A stretch of DNA of 64,000 nucleotides from Sclerotiophoma versabilis (taxonomy: Eukaryota > Ascomycota > Dothideomycetes > Pleosporales > Didymellaceae). This document shows positions 48,301 to 62,184 of this stretch, piece by piece. Location: the NCBI GenBank assembly GCA_012274445.1, contig JAAROD010000069.1:744001-808000 (forward strand), read 5' to 3'. Made by a program: the position numbers and the translations under genes. Every line of letters starts with the position of its first letter. Positions within the stretch are counted from its first letter, which is position 1. Under the pieces are notes generated by a model that saw only the letters and a list, made by a program, of their open reading frames with translations, made no database searches and had not been told where the DNA came from.

Positions 48301-48720
48301 ACTTTACTTCTAATAGCTAGTTCTATAACTTAAATATATTAAGTAGTAGATAATAATTCTTAATAGTAATATTATTTAACTTCTAGTAGTTAATGTAAAG
48401 CCTTAGTTTACTATCTTTCTTTAGTATAAATAGAATAGAAAATCCTGCTAGGGATTTAGATTTTCTAATAAATTCTTTTATAAGGTTCTCCTTAATATAC
48501 TTACGTAGTATCTTAAGTTCCTTCTTAGATAGCTAGTATATAGGCCTAAAGAGTAGTTCTTTCTCTTCTTTAAGTTTAATCTTATAATTCTAAGGTTAAT
48601 ACTTAGGTAGTGCTTTTATAGATAACTCTTCTTTAAATATCTAAGTATACTGTCTATATGTATTTAGTATACTAGAAGGTATACTCTTATTCTTCTTAAC
48701 TATTATAGAGAGGCTTTCTT

Positions 48721-48820
48721 TATCTATATAGTTAACTACTCTATCTTAGTGTATCTTATATATTAAAGATTATCTATATAGTTAACTACTCTATCTTAGT
48801 GTATCTTATATATTAAAGAA
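48721..48820. repeat. 50-bp tandem duplication inside Gypsy-2
   Basis: Positions 48721-48770 and 48771-48820 are the same 50-bp sequence, beginning TATCTATATAGTTAACTACT, with one difference at the last base. The near-identity in a heavily mutated element means the copying followed most of the mutation, unless it is an assembly error. Confidence 0.85.
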
Positions 48821-51324
48821 ATATTATTAATCTTCTTTTTATCTACTAGCTGCAACGTACACTGTATAGGCTTTAATATATTAGTACTGTATTTATATTA
48901 TCTTAATAAAAGTTATTTTTATATCTAGTCTATTTCTAGATTATACTTTTATAACTAGAAAAGTTCTAGTATAATATTATACGTAGCCTTTATAAAGATA
49001 TCTAGAGTTAATTTCTTATAGTACCTCTATATTTCTAAAGGGCTGCTACTACTTTATATATAATATATAGCTTTTCTAGTATTAATTCTCTATTAGCTAC
49101 TTAGAGTAAGTAGGTATGTTTCTTTATATATAGTATAAGACCTACTTAGTATATTACTATCTAGGATATATAGTTTACCTGTGCTCCTAAGTCTAAGAGT
49201 GCTAATAATACTACTCTATTTAACTTAATAGGTAGTCTAATAAGTAAGCTGTTTCTAATAGCGTTAAGAGATTACTTAGCAGAGCACTCTTTTAGTACTT
49301 ACCTAAAAAAGTCTTCTTATTACTAAATCTATAGATGATCTTACTACCTTTATATAGTTTATAGTTTAGGTTAAGGTAATATTACTAATATAGATTATAG
49401 TAGGGGCTATTAATAACTAATTATATATTTATAATTACCTAATAGTTATCTATACCTAGAAAGTATAGCTTAGAATACTTATTCTAGAGGTGTATTTTAT
49501 ATATATTCTTCTTATAATTATACTATTAGTTCCTATATATAGTACTAGGAGTTAGAAACTATCTCTTTTCTAGTTTTTCTAATTTATATATATAATAGGC
49601 GTTATATACACATACTATCTATAATAGCTTTCTATAATTTAGATTTTAGTAGTCTAAGGTATAGTCTAGTTATAGGTTTAGACGTAATACTAGCTTTCTA
49701 TTAAAGTTAGGCTTATTTCTACTTTAGTTATTTTTTATTTATTACTTAAGTTTCTATTATATAGTGTAGTTACTAGCACTAAGCTTATTAAACTTATATT
49801 TCTACTAATTCTATTAGGACTTATTTAGGTTATTAACCTATTATTATTCTATATAAGTTTAGAGGGCTATTTATTATAGTCTCTTATTAATACTTTTAGT
49901 AATCTATTTAAAGTTTACTTAAAAGGCATTGTTATTGTCTTAGAATTCTTAATATACTAATTCTACTTTAGTATACTTATTAAATTTGCGTATGTCTATG
50001 TTATACTAACTTTCTTTAGTGTTAGAGGTATAAGTAATACCTCTATCTACTTCTTATCTAGTAGTATTACATAGTTATTAGGATATTATAGGCTGCTTAT
50101 ACCTATGCACTTTTAGTCCTTATTTATATACTTATCTTATCTATTCTAATAGTTATCCTGTTAGGTCCTGTAGATACTTCTGCTGTTTATCTAACTTCTA
50201 GTATAGTATAGGTGCTTAGCTTTAGACATTCTGTTTATCCTTATTAGATAGCTTAATATAGTTATTATTAGATCTAGTTTTAGAGTCTTCTATAAGACGT
50301 TCTATATTATTAGTAAGAATCTTCTATTTATTACTAGTATCTATATTACTATAGGTTAGTATATTAAGTTATTAAACTACCTTATTCTTTAATTAATAAT
50401 CTCTAGCATAGTAGCCTTACTTACTATATCTATAATAAGTTACACTAGACTTATTCTTATTATAACTACTCTTTTTCTTATTCTATTATTCTAGTAGCAG
50501 TTTCTTATTAAGGTTTAAGAGGTCTATAGCCTCTAGTCTAAAGTATCTACTCTATATATTATTATAGATATATTAACTAGTATTAGGCTAATAGTAGTTG
50601 CGTTCTTCTTAGTTTCCTTAGTATAGGTTGTTATTATACTACTAGTTTTATAGTTATAAGTAGTTATTTATATTACCTATAACTTATACTTATAGATTCT
50701 TCTCTAACTCTATACAAAGCTTATAGAGACAAGTATTAATATTAATAGCTTTATTCTCTAAGTCTTTAAGGCTTCTAATTACTGCGCTAGTACGCATAAG
50801 TTTTTCCTTAACCTTAGGCTTTAGACCCTGTTTATACATAGTTATTAATACAGTATTATTCTAGTTAGTGTTGTAAGTAATAGCTTAGAAATTAGCAGTA
50901 TAGTCTATAACTAATATAGTCTGCTAAATAGTCTAGATATTACGTCTAGCTATAATAGGTTTATTAATAACTTAAAAAATCTATTAGATCTTAGTCTTAA
51001 ATTCTATAAAGTTATTAAGCTATATATTATTCTTAAGAGAGGTAGTCTTACTTATCTTATTCTAAATAAAGAGTTAAATCTATTTAAAGGCTTTGCTATA
51101 CATATATAATACAGCTAGCTTAACCTTATTTTCTTCTTTAATAGATGCGCCTTAAAAGATAAAAATAAATTAAACTAAAGAAGCTAATTCTTAAGCTTAG
51201 AACAGTTTCTATTATAGAGGTTAGGTCTAGCAACCTTAAGGCTAGCTAAGTTATGCGTGTTAGTAGAGTTACTAGAGGTAGTGTAATCTTCTAACATATT
51301 ACTTTTATTTAGAGGTGTTTAAAA

Positions 51325-51812
51325 TATTAAAGTTATACTTTAGTTAAAGACTATAAGTACTAATTCTATTAGTTCTTAGGTATAAACAGCGCGTATTAGA
51401 TTAGGTTAGGTTATTACCTAGTAAAACACTATAATAATAGAGGTAATAATAAGTAGTATAGAGTAGACTATGTAGCTTAAGAGTTAGGTTAAGATTCTAA
51501 AGATAAACTTAATAAATAAGGTTAAATACAGACTATAAAGGTTGTGTTTCTACTAACTATATACTTACTAGAAGATAATACTTATTAATAAGTAACTAGG
51601 GTTAGTCTAATAAAATACATAGTATTACTTATTAATAAGTAGTAATATATAATGCTTATTAATAAGCAAGTTACGTGTGTTATACTTATTAATAAGCATG
51701 TTATATAACTGTATAAAAGAAGATTCTTTCTAGCTCTACCTCTAGCTTATAGGTAAGAGCTGTAGTTAGCTACTTAATTACTATGCTACTTTGTCTGCAC
51801 AGGATTGTAATA
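51325..51812 (-). repeat. 5' LTR of Gypsy-2
   Basis: 488 bp with four CTTATTAATAAG palindromes, ending GGATTGTAATA and followed by the TSD ATAAG. Gag begins about 30 bp inside the element, at 51297 on the minus strand. Confidence 0.86.
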
Positions 51813-53412
51813 ATAAGCTACTACTTGTAGCTATTATACGCCTCTAATATTAAGAGTAAATTCTATAATCTTAGAGATCTTACTTACTTAGTTATTTACT
51901 TCTTTTATCTTAATAGAAGTAATTAGTATATATAGTAAGTTTATTCTTTATTTAAACTGTTTATTTACTAAGTAATAGGTATAGTAACTATTATTAATTA
52001 TAGTAGTAGCTTATATAGTTGAGTTAATAATTATTTAAATTATTATAGGTTTTATTATAGCTAGTTAATAGAGTAAAGAATATATAGTTTATATAGGCTT
52101 TAGAACTTATTAAAGAGGCACTAGTATATAACTTTTAGCTAGAGCTAGTCTTTTTCCTTATCTTTAGAGAAAGACGTCTCTTTAGTAGGTTAGGTAGAAG
52201 TAACTCTAGAAGTTCTAGTAGTTACTTTCTACTTATCTATATAGAATAGTAAGCTAAAAGGTACTTTCTTCTTATAATTCTATATTATATAGCCTTTATT
52301 ACTATACTTTAGGTAGGTACCTATTACTCTTCTTTTCTAAAGTTCTTTTTCTATTTTCTAGTACTCTCTCTTCTTTATATAGGGCTAGTAAGCACCTACT
52401 ATAAGCTACTAGTTTATTTTATTACTATTTCTTTATTAAGGTTTCTAGGGGGTTAAGTTATATATCTAAGTAGAGTAGCTATTACCTATAATTCTATCTA
52501 CAGCCTTAAGGTTCTCCTAGGTTATTCTAGTATACTATATAAACTATTTATATATCTTAAGTCTAGGTAGTTAATATCTAGCTTAGGCTCTTAACAGCTT
52601 ACTATTTAAACTATTCTTAAGATAGTTAATCTTCTAAGTATAGCTTACTCTATCTAAGGCTGCCTCTTATAGCTTTAGGTTAAACTTCTAAATATATAGA
52701 TTAAAGTTATTCTTACCTTATTATATTATATATAAGTACTTAAGAGCTTTCTTCTAAGTAGTAGAGTTCTTAAAGAACCTATTAAGGTATACTTAGGCCT
52801 TATTAAGTATTAGTAGAGTAGTACTATTTATAAAGCCTATTATTATTAGAAATAGAGTATTAAATACTTAACTAGTTATATAAGTAATTATATAGTTAAC
52901 TTAGTTCTTCTTAGTAGAGTATACTAGCTAGTCTCTATATAGCTTAGGCTATACCTTTATTTTTTATTAGAGATATTATTTATATAAATTTTTATTAAAC
53001 ACTTCTATATTAGAAGGTCTAAGCTTTTTAGCCTATTAGATAGTATAATTTTAGTAGTTACTTAAAGAGGTAGGACTAGAAGAAAAGTTTTATCTACTTC
53101 TTTCTAAGGTTTCTAGATAAGTATTATTACTTAGTATCTTATTAAGTTTATTTATTTAGAATTATAGCTGCTTATATAGTTATCTCTCTTACTTACTAGT
53201 TTATCTAGGTTAGCTTTTAAGAATTATATTATTACTATTAGATTGTCTACTAATAGGCTGTATAATAGGTCTTACTATTACTTATATAGATACTATAATT
53301 ATATCTACTATTTATATATTAGCTAGCTACTAAGTAGCTGTTAATTATAAAGGTTATCTTCTTCTATTATTATATACTTAGAGAGTTTAGTTAGTTTTAA
53401 TCTTTCTACTTA

Positions 53413-53599
53413 TATTAAGAGTTAAAGTAGCCTTCTAATATATATATATTTATCCTATACTATAGAAGTAGAAAGATAGAGAAGAAAGTAGAAATTATCT
53501 CTTCTTATATAAGATATAGTAAGATACTAAGCTATACTCTATAATTATATATAAAGGCTTAGTATATAGTTTTATATACTTAGAGCTTAGCCTATTATA
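53413..53599 (-). repeat. 5' LTR of Gypsy-1
   Basis: 187 bp, closely similar to 24322-24508, and followed by the TSD AAACT (53600-53604). Confidence 0.85.
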
Positions 53600-53762
53600 A
53601 AACTTAATTAATAAAGTTAAATATAGTACTATTAGAGTAGTATTTCTACTAATAATATACTTAAGATATTCTATAGTATAGTATAATAAAAAAGTATTAT
53701 AAAGTTAATATAGTATTATATCTTTTTAAAGCTATTCTATTTAGAATTAGTATGTTAAGTAA
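53600..53762 (-). repeat. Right half of the old LTR split by Gypsy-1
   Basis: AAACTTAATTAATAAAGTTA and what follows match the second half of the Gypsy-2-family LTR (compare about 45055-45110). Similarity fades after about 53650. Copia-C starts at 53763 and may cut this LTR short. Confidence 0.6.
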
Positions 53763-53990
53763 TATTATAGTAAAGATTAATAATTATATAATAATTAATA
53801 GTAATATAGGCAGATTATAGAGATTAGATTAATAGATAAAGATAATTAATTAGCTTTACTCTAATCTAGAACTAGCCTAGAAGTAAAAACATATATATAG
53901 TTACGCTCTTTTACTATAGAAATTAAATAAGAAACTTAATTAACTTTTTTATACCTAAATTAATCTTATCTAGTTATCTTAGCTCTAGTA
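53763..53990 (+). repeat. 5' LTR of Copia-C
   Basis: Aligns from end to end with both Copia-A LTRs. It starts TATTATAGTAAAG and ends GCTCTAGTA, followed by TTTATAAGCCTAGC, a slightly changed form of the shared primer-site-like sequence. Confidence 0.82.
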
Positions 53991-54869
53991 TTTATAAGCC
54001 TAGCGTTATAAAGGCTATATAGTAGACTTCTCTATATACTCTATAAAGCTAGAAAGCTAGACAGAATTAATTATATATTTTTAAATATAACTCTTCTTAA
54101 TAGTTAGAGAATAGAATCTAATTTCTAACTCTTAACTAGCTAGGTCCTACTTAAAAGCTAATTATACTAGATCTACTAGTTTACTTAGCTTAAACTCTAT
54201 ATAAGAGATAAGGTAGTATAGAATTAGATTAATCTAGCTAGTAAAATAGTTACAGTAATTAATAAATAAGAGCTAGAGTATCTAACTCTCCTTTTAAAGC
54301 TAGTCTCTAGGAACCTCTTAGAAAATAGTAATAAAGATAAGCTAAGTATTACTACTAATTAAGAATAGTATATTCTTAGAATAGAGGTATATAAATTAGC
54401 AATTAGAGATTACTCTAAAGAAGTCTAAAAATATAAGGTTTTAACCTTAAGGTAGATAGATTAGCTATAAAGCTTAGCAATATTTAAAATTAAATTAATA
54501 AAATAGTATTAGCTAATCTTATAGCTCTAGTATTAATAAAGATACTTAATTCTTAAGAATTAACTCTATAGGCTCTAATCTAAATTCTAAAGAATAATTT
54601 AGCACTAACTAATAGTAATATTATATATCTAGTTAGGTAGTAATACTGTGCTTACCTTAAAAAAGCCTAAGTAGGCTAGATCTTACTAGATAAGTAGTTT
54701 AATAAATAGTAAGTTTCCTATAGAAAAGCTTAGGTATATAAGATTACTAAAATTAAAAAATAACTTACTCTTACTAACTTTTTTAATAAAATTACTTCTA
54801 GGCTTACTCTAGAATAGTCTTACTTAATAAGGTAGTAAATAATTATAAATATAGCTTTTAGTTATTAAT

Positions 54870-55138
54870 TATTATATAATTAAGCTACTTAGTTAGTTAT
54901 ATAGAGATTAATTAGCCTAGAGAATTAGCTATAAGCTGCTCTAGAGCTAACTAGAAGCTTATTATATTAGTATAATAGTAATAAGCAACTCTAATAGTAA
55001 GTAGGAGCTTACTTTAGATAGGTTACGTAATCTATACAGATTTTCTATATATATAATAGATAGCTTTTATCTAATCTTAGATAGGCACTAATTAAATACT
55101 ATTAATTACCTGAGGATAGTTCTTTAAGCTTAATTATA
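54870..55138 (+). repeat. 5' LTR of Copia-D
   Basis: Starts TATTATATAATTAAGC and ends GCTTAATTATA. It is 269 bp, the same as the 3' copy, and is followed by GTTATAAGCCTAGC. Confidence 0.87.
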
Positions 55139-58100
55139 GTTATAAGCCTAGCTTTCTAAGAATAGTAGATCTCTCTATATACTTAGCTAAATAGAGCTTA
55201 TTAAATATAGCTTAACTACTCTAATTAAACCTAAATTCTTAGTAACTATAAATTACTATTATAGGTAAGCTAGTTAACTATAGCTTATAAGCTTAATTAA
55301 CTATCTTTATAGGCACCTTCTAACTAAAGTCTTAAACTAAATAGCCTAATTAGTATATATAGCTTATATAGCATACTAAGCTACGTAATATATAGAATCT
55401 AGTTAACCTAGAAACTCTAAATACTTCTAGTATATATAAAAGAGCTTCTTAGCTACTACTAGGTAGCTTAGAGGATCTCTTTAGAGCTTCTAAACAACTA
55501 GCAGGCACCTTAACGCTTAATAAGAGGCCCCTAGTATACTTAACCTAAAGTTAATTAATATAGCTAATTAACACGCACACACCTTATAGTACTCTAACCC
55601 TATTAAGTACTAAAGTATATAACTAGGAGCTTACTAAGTATAAGATTAAATTAAGTAAGTAGGTAGCTAGGGCTAAGCACCTTTAGAAGCTATAGAACTA
55701 GGTTAATACTACTATATCCCTATTAATTATATTACTAGTAATAGTATAGCTTGTTTTAGGTAATAGTATAACTCTATAATTACTTATCTAGGCTCTAAGA
55801 AAGGAGCTTACTTCTACCTTACTTAGTACTAAGAACTAAGTATAAGCTAAGTATAGAGCTTACTTTAGAGCTACTAAGCAGAGATAAGCTACTCTATAAG
55901 ACTAGTACTAGAAGTAGTTATATCTCTATATAAGAGCTAAGGCTTATAAGCTTATAGAGGTTAAAGAGAAGCTTACTATCTAAAACTTCTTAGATATATT
56001 AAGCTATAAGATTACCCCTAAATAGGCCTATACTATACACTAAAGAATTATCTTAGATACTATTCTAGGGCTTAAAACGCTTACTTTAGACTAAGTACGT
56101 AGGGTCTTTAGTAGCCTAATACATAAGTATATAATAAGAGTAGAAAAGAATACCTCTAGTATATTTACTACCTTTAGTAACTACTTAGATGTTACCTAAA
56201 GTACTTCTACTAGTAACTCTAGCTACTTAGCTATAGGTAACAGCTCTAAATACCTCTATAAAAAGAAAGAGAATACCTATAAGTAGAAGGTAACTAAATA
56301 CTAAGTACTAGAAACTATAGTAAGAGGCTTATCTATGCCTTCTTACTATCTTAAGAAATTATACTACTAGAATATAGTTAAGAAGCTTAACTTTAGTAAC
56401 TTTAAGGACCTAAAGAAGTTAATTAAGTAACTTAGCTAGTACTTATAAGCTCTCTGCGCTATTATAGTAGGCAGTATACCTTAACTTATAAGTAGAGTGC
56501 CTAAAGCTAAGTTTTTAAGTAATATCTAAGTAGCTCTTATTAACCTAAAGATAATAATAAGACCCCTAATAAGCTTAGAGGTAGAGAAGAAGCTAGAAGT
56601 CTATAACCTTATAGATTTTAATGCCTATCTTCTATTAGAAAGTATAATTTTAGATAATAGAGCTACTACTTATCTAGTTAATAGTATAAATAGGCTTATA
56701 CCTAGCACCTTTATACTAGCTACCTTAACAGACATAGTAGAAGTAGGTACCCAAGTATTCTCTATTATAGGCTAAGAAGCTTATTTATTTAAGAGTACTC
56801 TTTATAGAAGGCGCAGCCTAAATATAGAAAACCTACTTCTTTAGAATATTATTATAGTAGAAGAATTCTATATTAATATAATCTTAGAAGCTTAATTATA
56901 GGAAAAAGAGGTATAGTACCTAGGCCTTAATAGTACTCTCTAAGTAAGTTATATTAAAAATCTAAATAGAAGTATTATATATGCTAACTTATAGTATACT
57001 TATAACCTTACTTTCTTTAAATATAAGCTACTATTATACTACTTTCTAAGCCTATTAAATATAGTAATAATAAAACACTTATATAACTTATATTCTAGAA
57101 GCTTAATAGAGTAGCTATAGTATACTTAAGCTAGCTACCTAGGCCTAGAAGCTCTTTAAGTACTTATACAGCATACGCGTAGTATATATATAAGTAGAAT
57201 ACTCTAAAAGAACTATAAGGTGTGTATAACTATATATACTAAGTAGGTTATTTTATATAGACCTTATAAGAAGCCTGCTTAGCTATTCTAGAGAATTAAA
57301 TAGAACCTATTAAATATACCTCTAGGTAAAAGTAGTAAACTATAGATACTTTTAATTAAGAAGTACTAAGGTAGAAAGCTCTTTATATATATACTATTAG
57401 AAAAGACTTAGATTAAGATTTTATATATTCTAACTAACTTCTTAAGCTAGGTAGCTACCTAGTATAAGCTCTATATCTGTAAAATAAGCTAGAATAATAA
57501 TACTACTACCTTACTATAGTAAGAGAGCTCTCTATATATATACTAGGCGCTTAAAGTAGAAATTAATATTAAATAGGTTCTGCTATATATATATAAGCTA
57601 AATAGAGCTACTAAAAGAAAGAGCTAAGAGATTATTACTAAGTCTATTAAGATAAAAAGCAGCTTAAACTTACCTAAGAAGCTCTAGCCTAAGGAAGTTA
57701 TAGTAGCAGCCTAGCTCTATAATATAAGCCTATTATATATAAATAAGCTTTAGAGTCTAAATAAGCAGCTTAACTAGTAGTTTATATAATACTTCTACTA
57801 GTACTAACCTAAGTAGGTAAGAGTAGTTATAGCTAATCTAAGACCTAATTAGAGTAGGATATATATATACAGCTGCTGTGCCTACCTCTTTAATAAAGAA
57901 TAAGCAGCTAGGCGTAATTAGAGAGGCTTTAAAGTTACTCTAAGAGGCTATATTAGGTATTTAGTAGGCTACTAAGCTACTAATATCTATAGAATATAGG
58001 TACTCTAACTTAACTAGGTAATTATAATATAAAATATAACCTTTAATAAGAAGCTCTTTTATAGCAGAGATAAGTTAGAAGCTATCCTAGTATTAGAAGT

Positions 58101-61100
58101 AACTACTATAATTAAGATACTCTATAAAACTAGTAAAATTATATATATAGAAGATATAATTAAGCTTTCTATTATAAAGAGAGAAGATTTATTACTTAAC
58201 TTACCTACTAAGTAATAGCTTAGGGGTAAACCTCTAAAGGGAAGCTAGTTACTAGAAGGCTAGTCTAGTACTAAATAAGCTTCTAAGAATAAGACTACGT
58301 AATTAGTTAGCTTAGCTAGTAAACTAATAGAGATTTATGCAGAGTAATAAGATTTAGGTCTACTCTTACCTAATCTAACACCTAAACCTAAACCTAAGCA
58401 GCTTAGTACAGATCTAGAGGCTCTCTATAAAGAGACTCTACCTAGTAACTTATAGAAAGTATACTCTACTATTAAAAAAGAGAGCTTACTAGTAGGTAAT
58501 AAGAATTGCGTTTATCTATATATTAGACCTAGCTCTCTAATTATTCTTATACTCTCTTAGATAATAATAGAAGTAAGTAAACTAATATAAGAAGCACAGG
58601 TTAGTAAAGAGTTATAGGCCTAGCTACCTAGTTAAGCTACTAGCTCTGCAACTAGCAGCGTAATAAGCTTAGAGATAATAATAGAGAGGATAATAGAGTA
58701 GGCCTATATAGTATAATTAGCTTAATCTAATTAGTAAAGTATTTATAGATACTTAAACTTCTATTTAAGTATATAGAAAGGTATAAGAAGCTTAGAAGAG
58801 ATCTAATTACTATTTATATAGTAACTAATGCCTTAGTACTATAAGCTAAGAGACTAATTACCTAAATTAAGCAGTATAAATACTATAATAAGCTCTCTTT
58901 ACTCTCTAATAAATAGAAAGAGCTTATATACTACCTACTAGGCACTCTATTTTACTAGGTATATAAGAAAAAGATATTAATACTTATTAAAAAGTATATA
59001 TAGAAAGAAATTAACTAACTAAGCAGCTAGAATAAACCTCTGCTACTTAAATAGGTATTTATATATAAGTTTAACTAAAATAGCTACTTTATAAAGTATA
59101 AAGCTAGGATTTATATATATAGAAACCTATAGGCTAAGAATTTAATTTAGTTAACCTATGCTATAACGCTTACTGCGCAATTATTTTATACTATAGTAGT
59201 AATAGCTGTATAGTTTAACCTAGAACTTTACTAGTATAATATTATAGGCGCGTTTCTTAATATAAGCTGCTAAGACTAACCTTAGGTACTCTATAAGCTA
59301 CCTAATAGGTTTAGAAAACCTAATTAGGTAGTCTAGTTACTATAAGCTCTATATAAACTGTATAATTTACTAATTCTATAGTATAAAGAGCTGTCTAGTA
59401 CGCTTTTAATACTTAGTTTAAAGGTATTAAAAGAAGAGCTATACCTCTTCTTTAATAATAAGTAATAAATAGTCCTACTTTTCTATAGATAATATTCTAC
59501 TTACCTATTACTATAAAAATTAAGTAGCTATAGAGAAGCTTATAAGCTTATTAATAAGTAAGTATTAAATAAAAGATTATAGAGCTGCTAAATAGTTTCT
59601 AGAAGTATAGATTATTTAGAATTAAGTTACTTATACTATTATACTTACGTACAACTCCTATATTAAGAAGCTTACTTTTAAGTTTAAGGTCTTAGATAAG
59701 AGGTTACTTCTAAGCATCCTCTTTCTAATAACTAAGCTTTCTAGGTATAATAGAGAAGCTTTAAAGTAGGAGATTAAGGCCTATTAGGAGCGTGTTAGGT
59801 CTATACTATATATAGCTATTATAATCTAGCTAGATATAGCTTATACTATATTATAACTATTCTATTACTTAACTAACCTAGAAGCTACTTACTTTAAGGT
59901 AGTAGCTTAGGTTCTTAGCTACTTATACTAGACTAAGCACCTAGGTATAAGGTATAGAGCTTATTTAGGCAGCTAGTTACTTATATATAGTAATACTTTA
60001 TTTACTAATAATAGTATAACCTACTAATCTTCTTAGAGCTATATTATATAGCTCTTTAGAGGCCTAATTATATAGAAGGTAGCTTACTAAGCTATAGTAA
60101 CTACTTTAACTACTAAGGTAGAATTACTAGCTTTAGAGTATATAGCTAAGAAGAGCATAGCTCTAAAATAATTCCTCTATAAACTATAACTTAACTTAGG
60201 TATAGTATAGGAAATCTTTTATAATAACTAGTAGGCTATTTAACTAGTAGTTAAAGAAAGTAAGTAACTTACTACCTAGCTGCGCTATATAGATATATAA
60301 AATATATAGTTAAAATAAGAGTATACTAAGAGTACCTTTACTATTACCTATATAAAGACTAATAAAATACTAGCTAATAGGCTTATAAAAGCGCTGCCTA
60401 GGCAAGCCTATAAGTGCTTTTTAGACTATTTTAACTTATCTAATATCTACCTAGATACTAATAGAGAGTAGTATACTAATTAGATAATAGAATTAAACTA
60501 GAAAAATAAAGTAATTAACAGTAATGTTTTATAGCTAAATAAGCAGCTTTATAGGTAATAATAAGCTTATTATAGGTTAGAGTAAGTTATATAAGTTATA
60601 GTTATATAAATAAAAGCTTATTAATAGAGAAATAAAAGATTAATTTCTTAACTAACTAGAGAGGATACCTCTCTCTCTAGAGGAAAAACCTAGGCTAAGC
60701 TTACTAAACTACTAGAGGTAGCTTATTAGAGCGCACTACTAGTAGCTAATAAGCTTAACCTCTAAACTATACCTACTAGAGAATCTAGAGCCTTTATATA
60801 TTAATCTTACTATTATTAAGAAGCCTCTTTATTACCTAGTAGGTAACACGCAGCTTAGTTACGTGCTATAAGCTTATTAGCTACTAAAGATAAATTATAA
60901 GTAGAAATAAGTTACTTATACTAGTAGTAACTCTACTATTAAGCCTAAGCTTATTATACAGCTTAACTCTAATAGGCTTAAGAGGGGCAGGACTAAAAAT
61001 AAGCTATTAGACTGCTATTTATAAGCTTATTTTAGAAAATACCTATAGCTTATAGTATAAGTGCCTAGTAGTATAGTAAAAACACCTCTTAGCCTGTTAG

Positions 61101-61149
61101 CTGCCTAGCTAGTTATAGTAAAGAGCAGCTATACTGCTTATTAGCAGTA

Positions 61150-61730
61150 TAGCTATATAACCTCTGCAAGAGGTAGTATAGAAAGTACTCTTCTAGTAGA
61201 GAATAGAGGTAGTAGTATTATTATTATTATTACTACTACTAGTACTAGTGCTAGTAGTAGTTATAGTAGTAGAGATAGAGTTAGAGACTCTAATAAAGCC
61301 TCTAAAGCTAGTAGAAGAAGCTTAGTTAGCTAAAGCTAAGCTAGCTAGGTAAGTAAGCAGCTTATAGGCAGTAGTAGTAGTATAGGTAGAGGTAAGGCAG
61401 GTAGTAATAGTAGTAGTAGTGCGCGCTTTATACTAGGCTTTTAATTATTTCTATATAAAAGTTAGCTAAAAGTTTAAAAAGAGCTATAGAAAAGATAAAG
61501 AGAAGCTTGTTTAGATACTACCTAACTACTATAAGATATAAAAAGGACCTCTAATTAGACTAATTAGGCTAAAAGACTAATAAATAAGTAAATAAGGCAC
61601 TAATAAGTTACTTAAAATATAATTTAAGTATACTTATAGCTATTTTAGATATAGACTTAGAGATTATTAAAATAGAAAGAAGTACCTGCTTATATAGCTA
61701 ATAGAGCTAGTAAAGGTTAAGCCTATAGTG
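61150..61730 (+). pseudogene. Extra Ser-rich frame after pol in Copia-D
   Basis: The plus strand between RNase H and the 3' LTR reads as a Ser-rich frame (SASSSYSSRDRVRDSNKASK). It continues KVS, stop, KFKKSYRKDKEKLV and ends with YTYSYFRYRLRDY. The last part matches the Copia-B extra frame (STYSYSNRLRDS), so the two are homologous. Stops fit CAA/CAG changes. Function unknown. Confidence 0.42.
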
Positions 61731-62184
61731 CGCAACCTTTACTACAGATACTAGCCTCTAGCTGCTACCTAGTTAGCTATCTAAATTATTTACTATAACT
61801 CTTACTATACTAGAAACAAGCTTAAGACTAACTATTTAGACGCTTATTTAGCTCTACTACTAAAGGAGGTACTACTAACTAAGCCTAAGAGTAACTTATA
61901 TATAATTAAGTAGCTTAGATAGAGTAAAGAACCTATAAATAAGCTACCTACTAGACTATAAGAAGCTCTTTTAGCTATAGTACTATAGTACTAAGGTATA
62001 GGAGGATATAAGATAGAATTAAAGAACTAGAGATATTTAAAAAGATTAACTAAGAGATAACTTAGGTGCTTAGACTTCTGTTTAAACCTATATTTTAGAC
62101 CTATACTACTAGAAAACTACTAAATAAGCTACTTAACTATAATTTAGCTACTCTCTTATTAAATTAGAGAATAACTAGAGAGTA

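Larger units (their letters stand above)
44873..51812 (-). mobile_element. Gypsy-2: LTR retrotransposon, RIP-degenerate, nested in Gypsy-1
   Basis: LTRs are at 44873-45330 (458 bp, 3' LTR on the coding strand) and 51325-51812 (488 bp, 5' LTR), with the TSD ATAAG at 44868-44872 and 51813-51817. Total length is 6940 bp. Coding sense is minus. Gag starts near 51297 (MLEDYTTSSNSTNTHNLASL) and includes MYKQGLKPKVKEKLM, typical of fungal Gypsy gag. A zinc-knuckle trace lies at about 50400-50445. The RT motif YLNNILVYSK (from YLDDILVYSK) is at about 48073-48105. The polypurine tract is seen as a pyrimidine tract at 45331-45355. All frames carry RIP-type stops. Confidence 0.88.
24322..53599 (-). mobile_element. 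Gypsy-1: LTR retrotransposon, RIP-degenerate, host of most of the nest
   Basis: Its 187-bp LTRs lie at 24322-24508 and 53413-53599, flanked by the TSD AAACT (24317-24321 and 53600-53604). Subtracting the three direct insertions with their duplications leaves about 6.7 kb, a normal Gypsy length. The internal DNA is in four pieces: 24509-25625, 26124-28353, 43470-44872 and 51813-53412. Coding sense is minus. Near 43978-44004 the reverse strand reads YLDNILIFT, the catalytic YLDD of Gypsy reverse transcriptase with a RIP-type D-to-N change. Integrase would lie to the left and gag to the right at 51.8-53.4 kb. A pyrimidine tract next to 24508 is the polypurine tract on the coding strand. Every frame is full of stops, so it is inactive. 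Confidence 0.85.
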
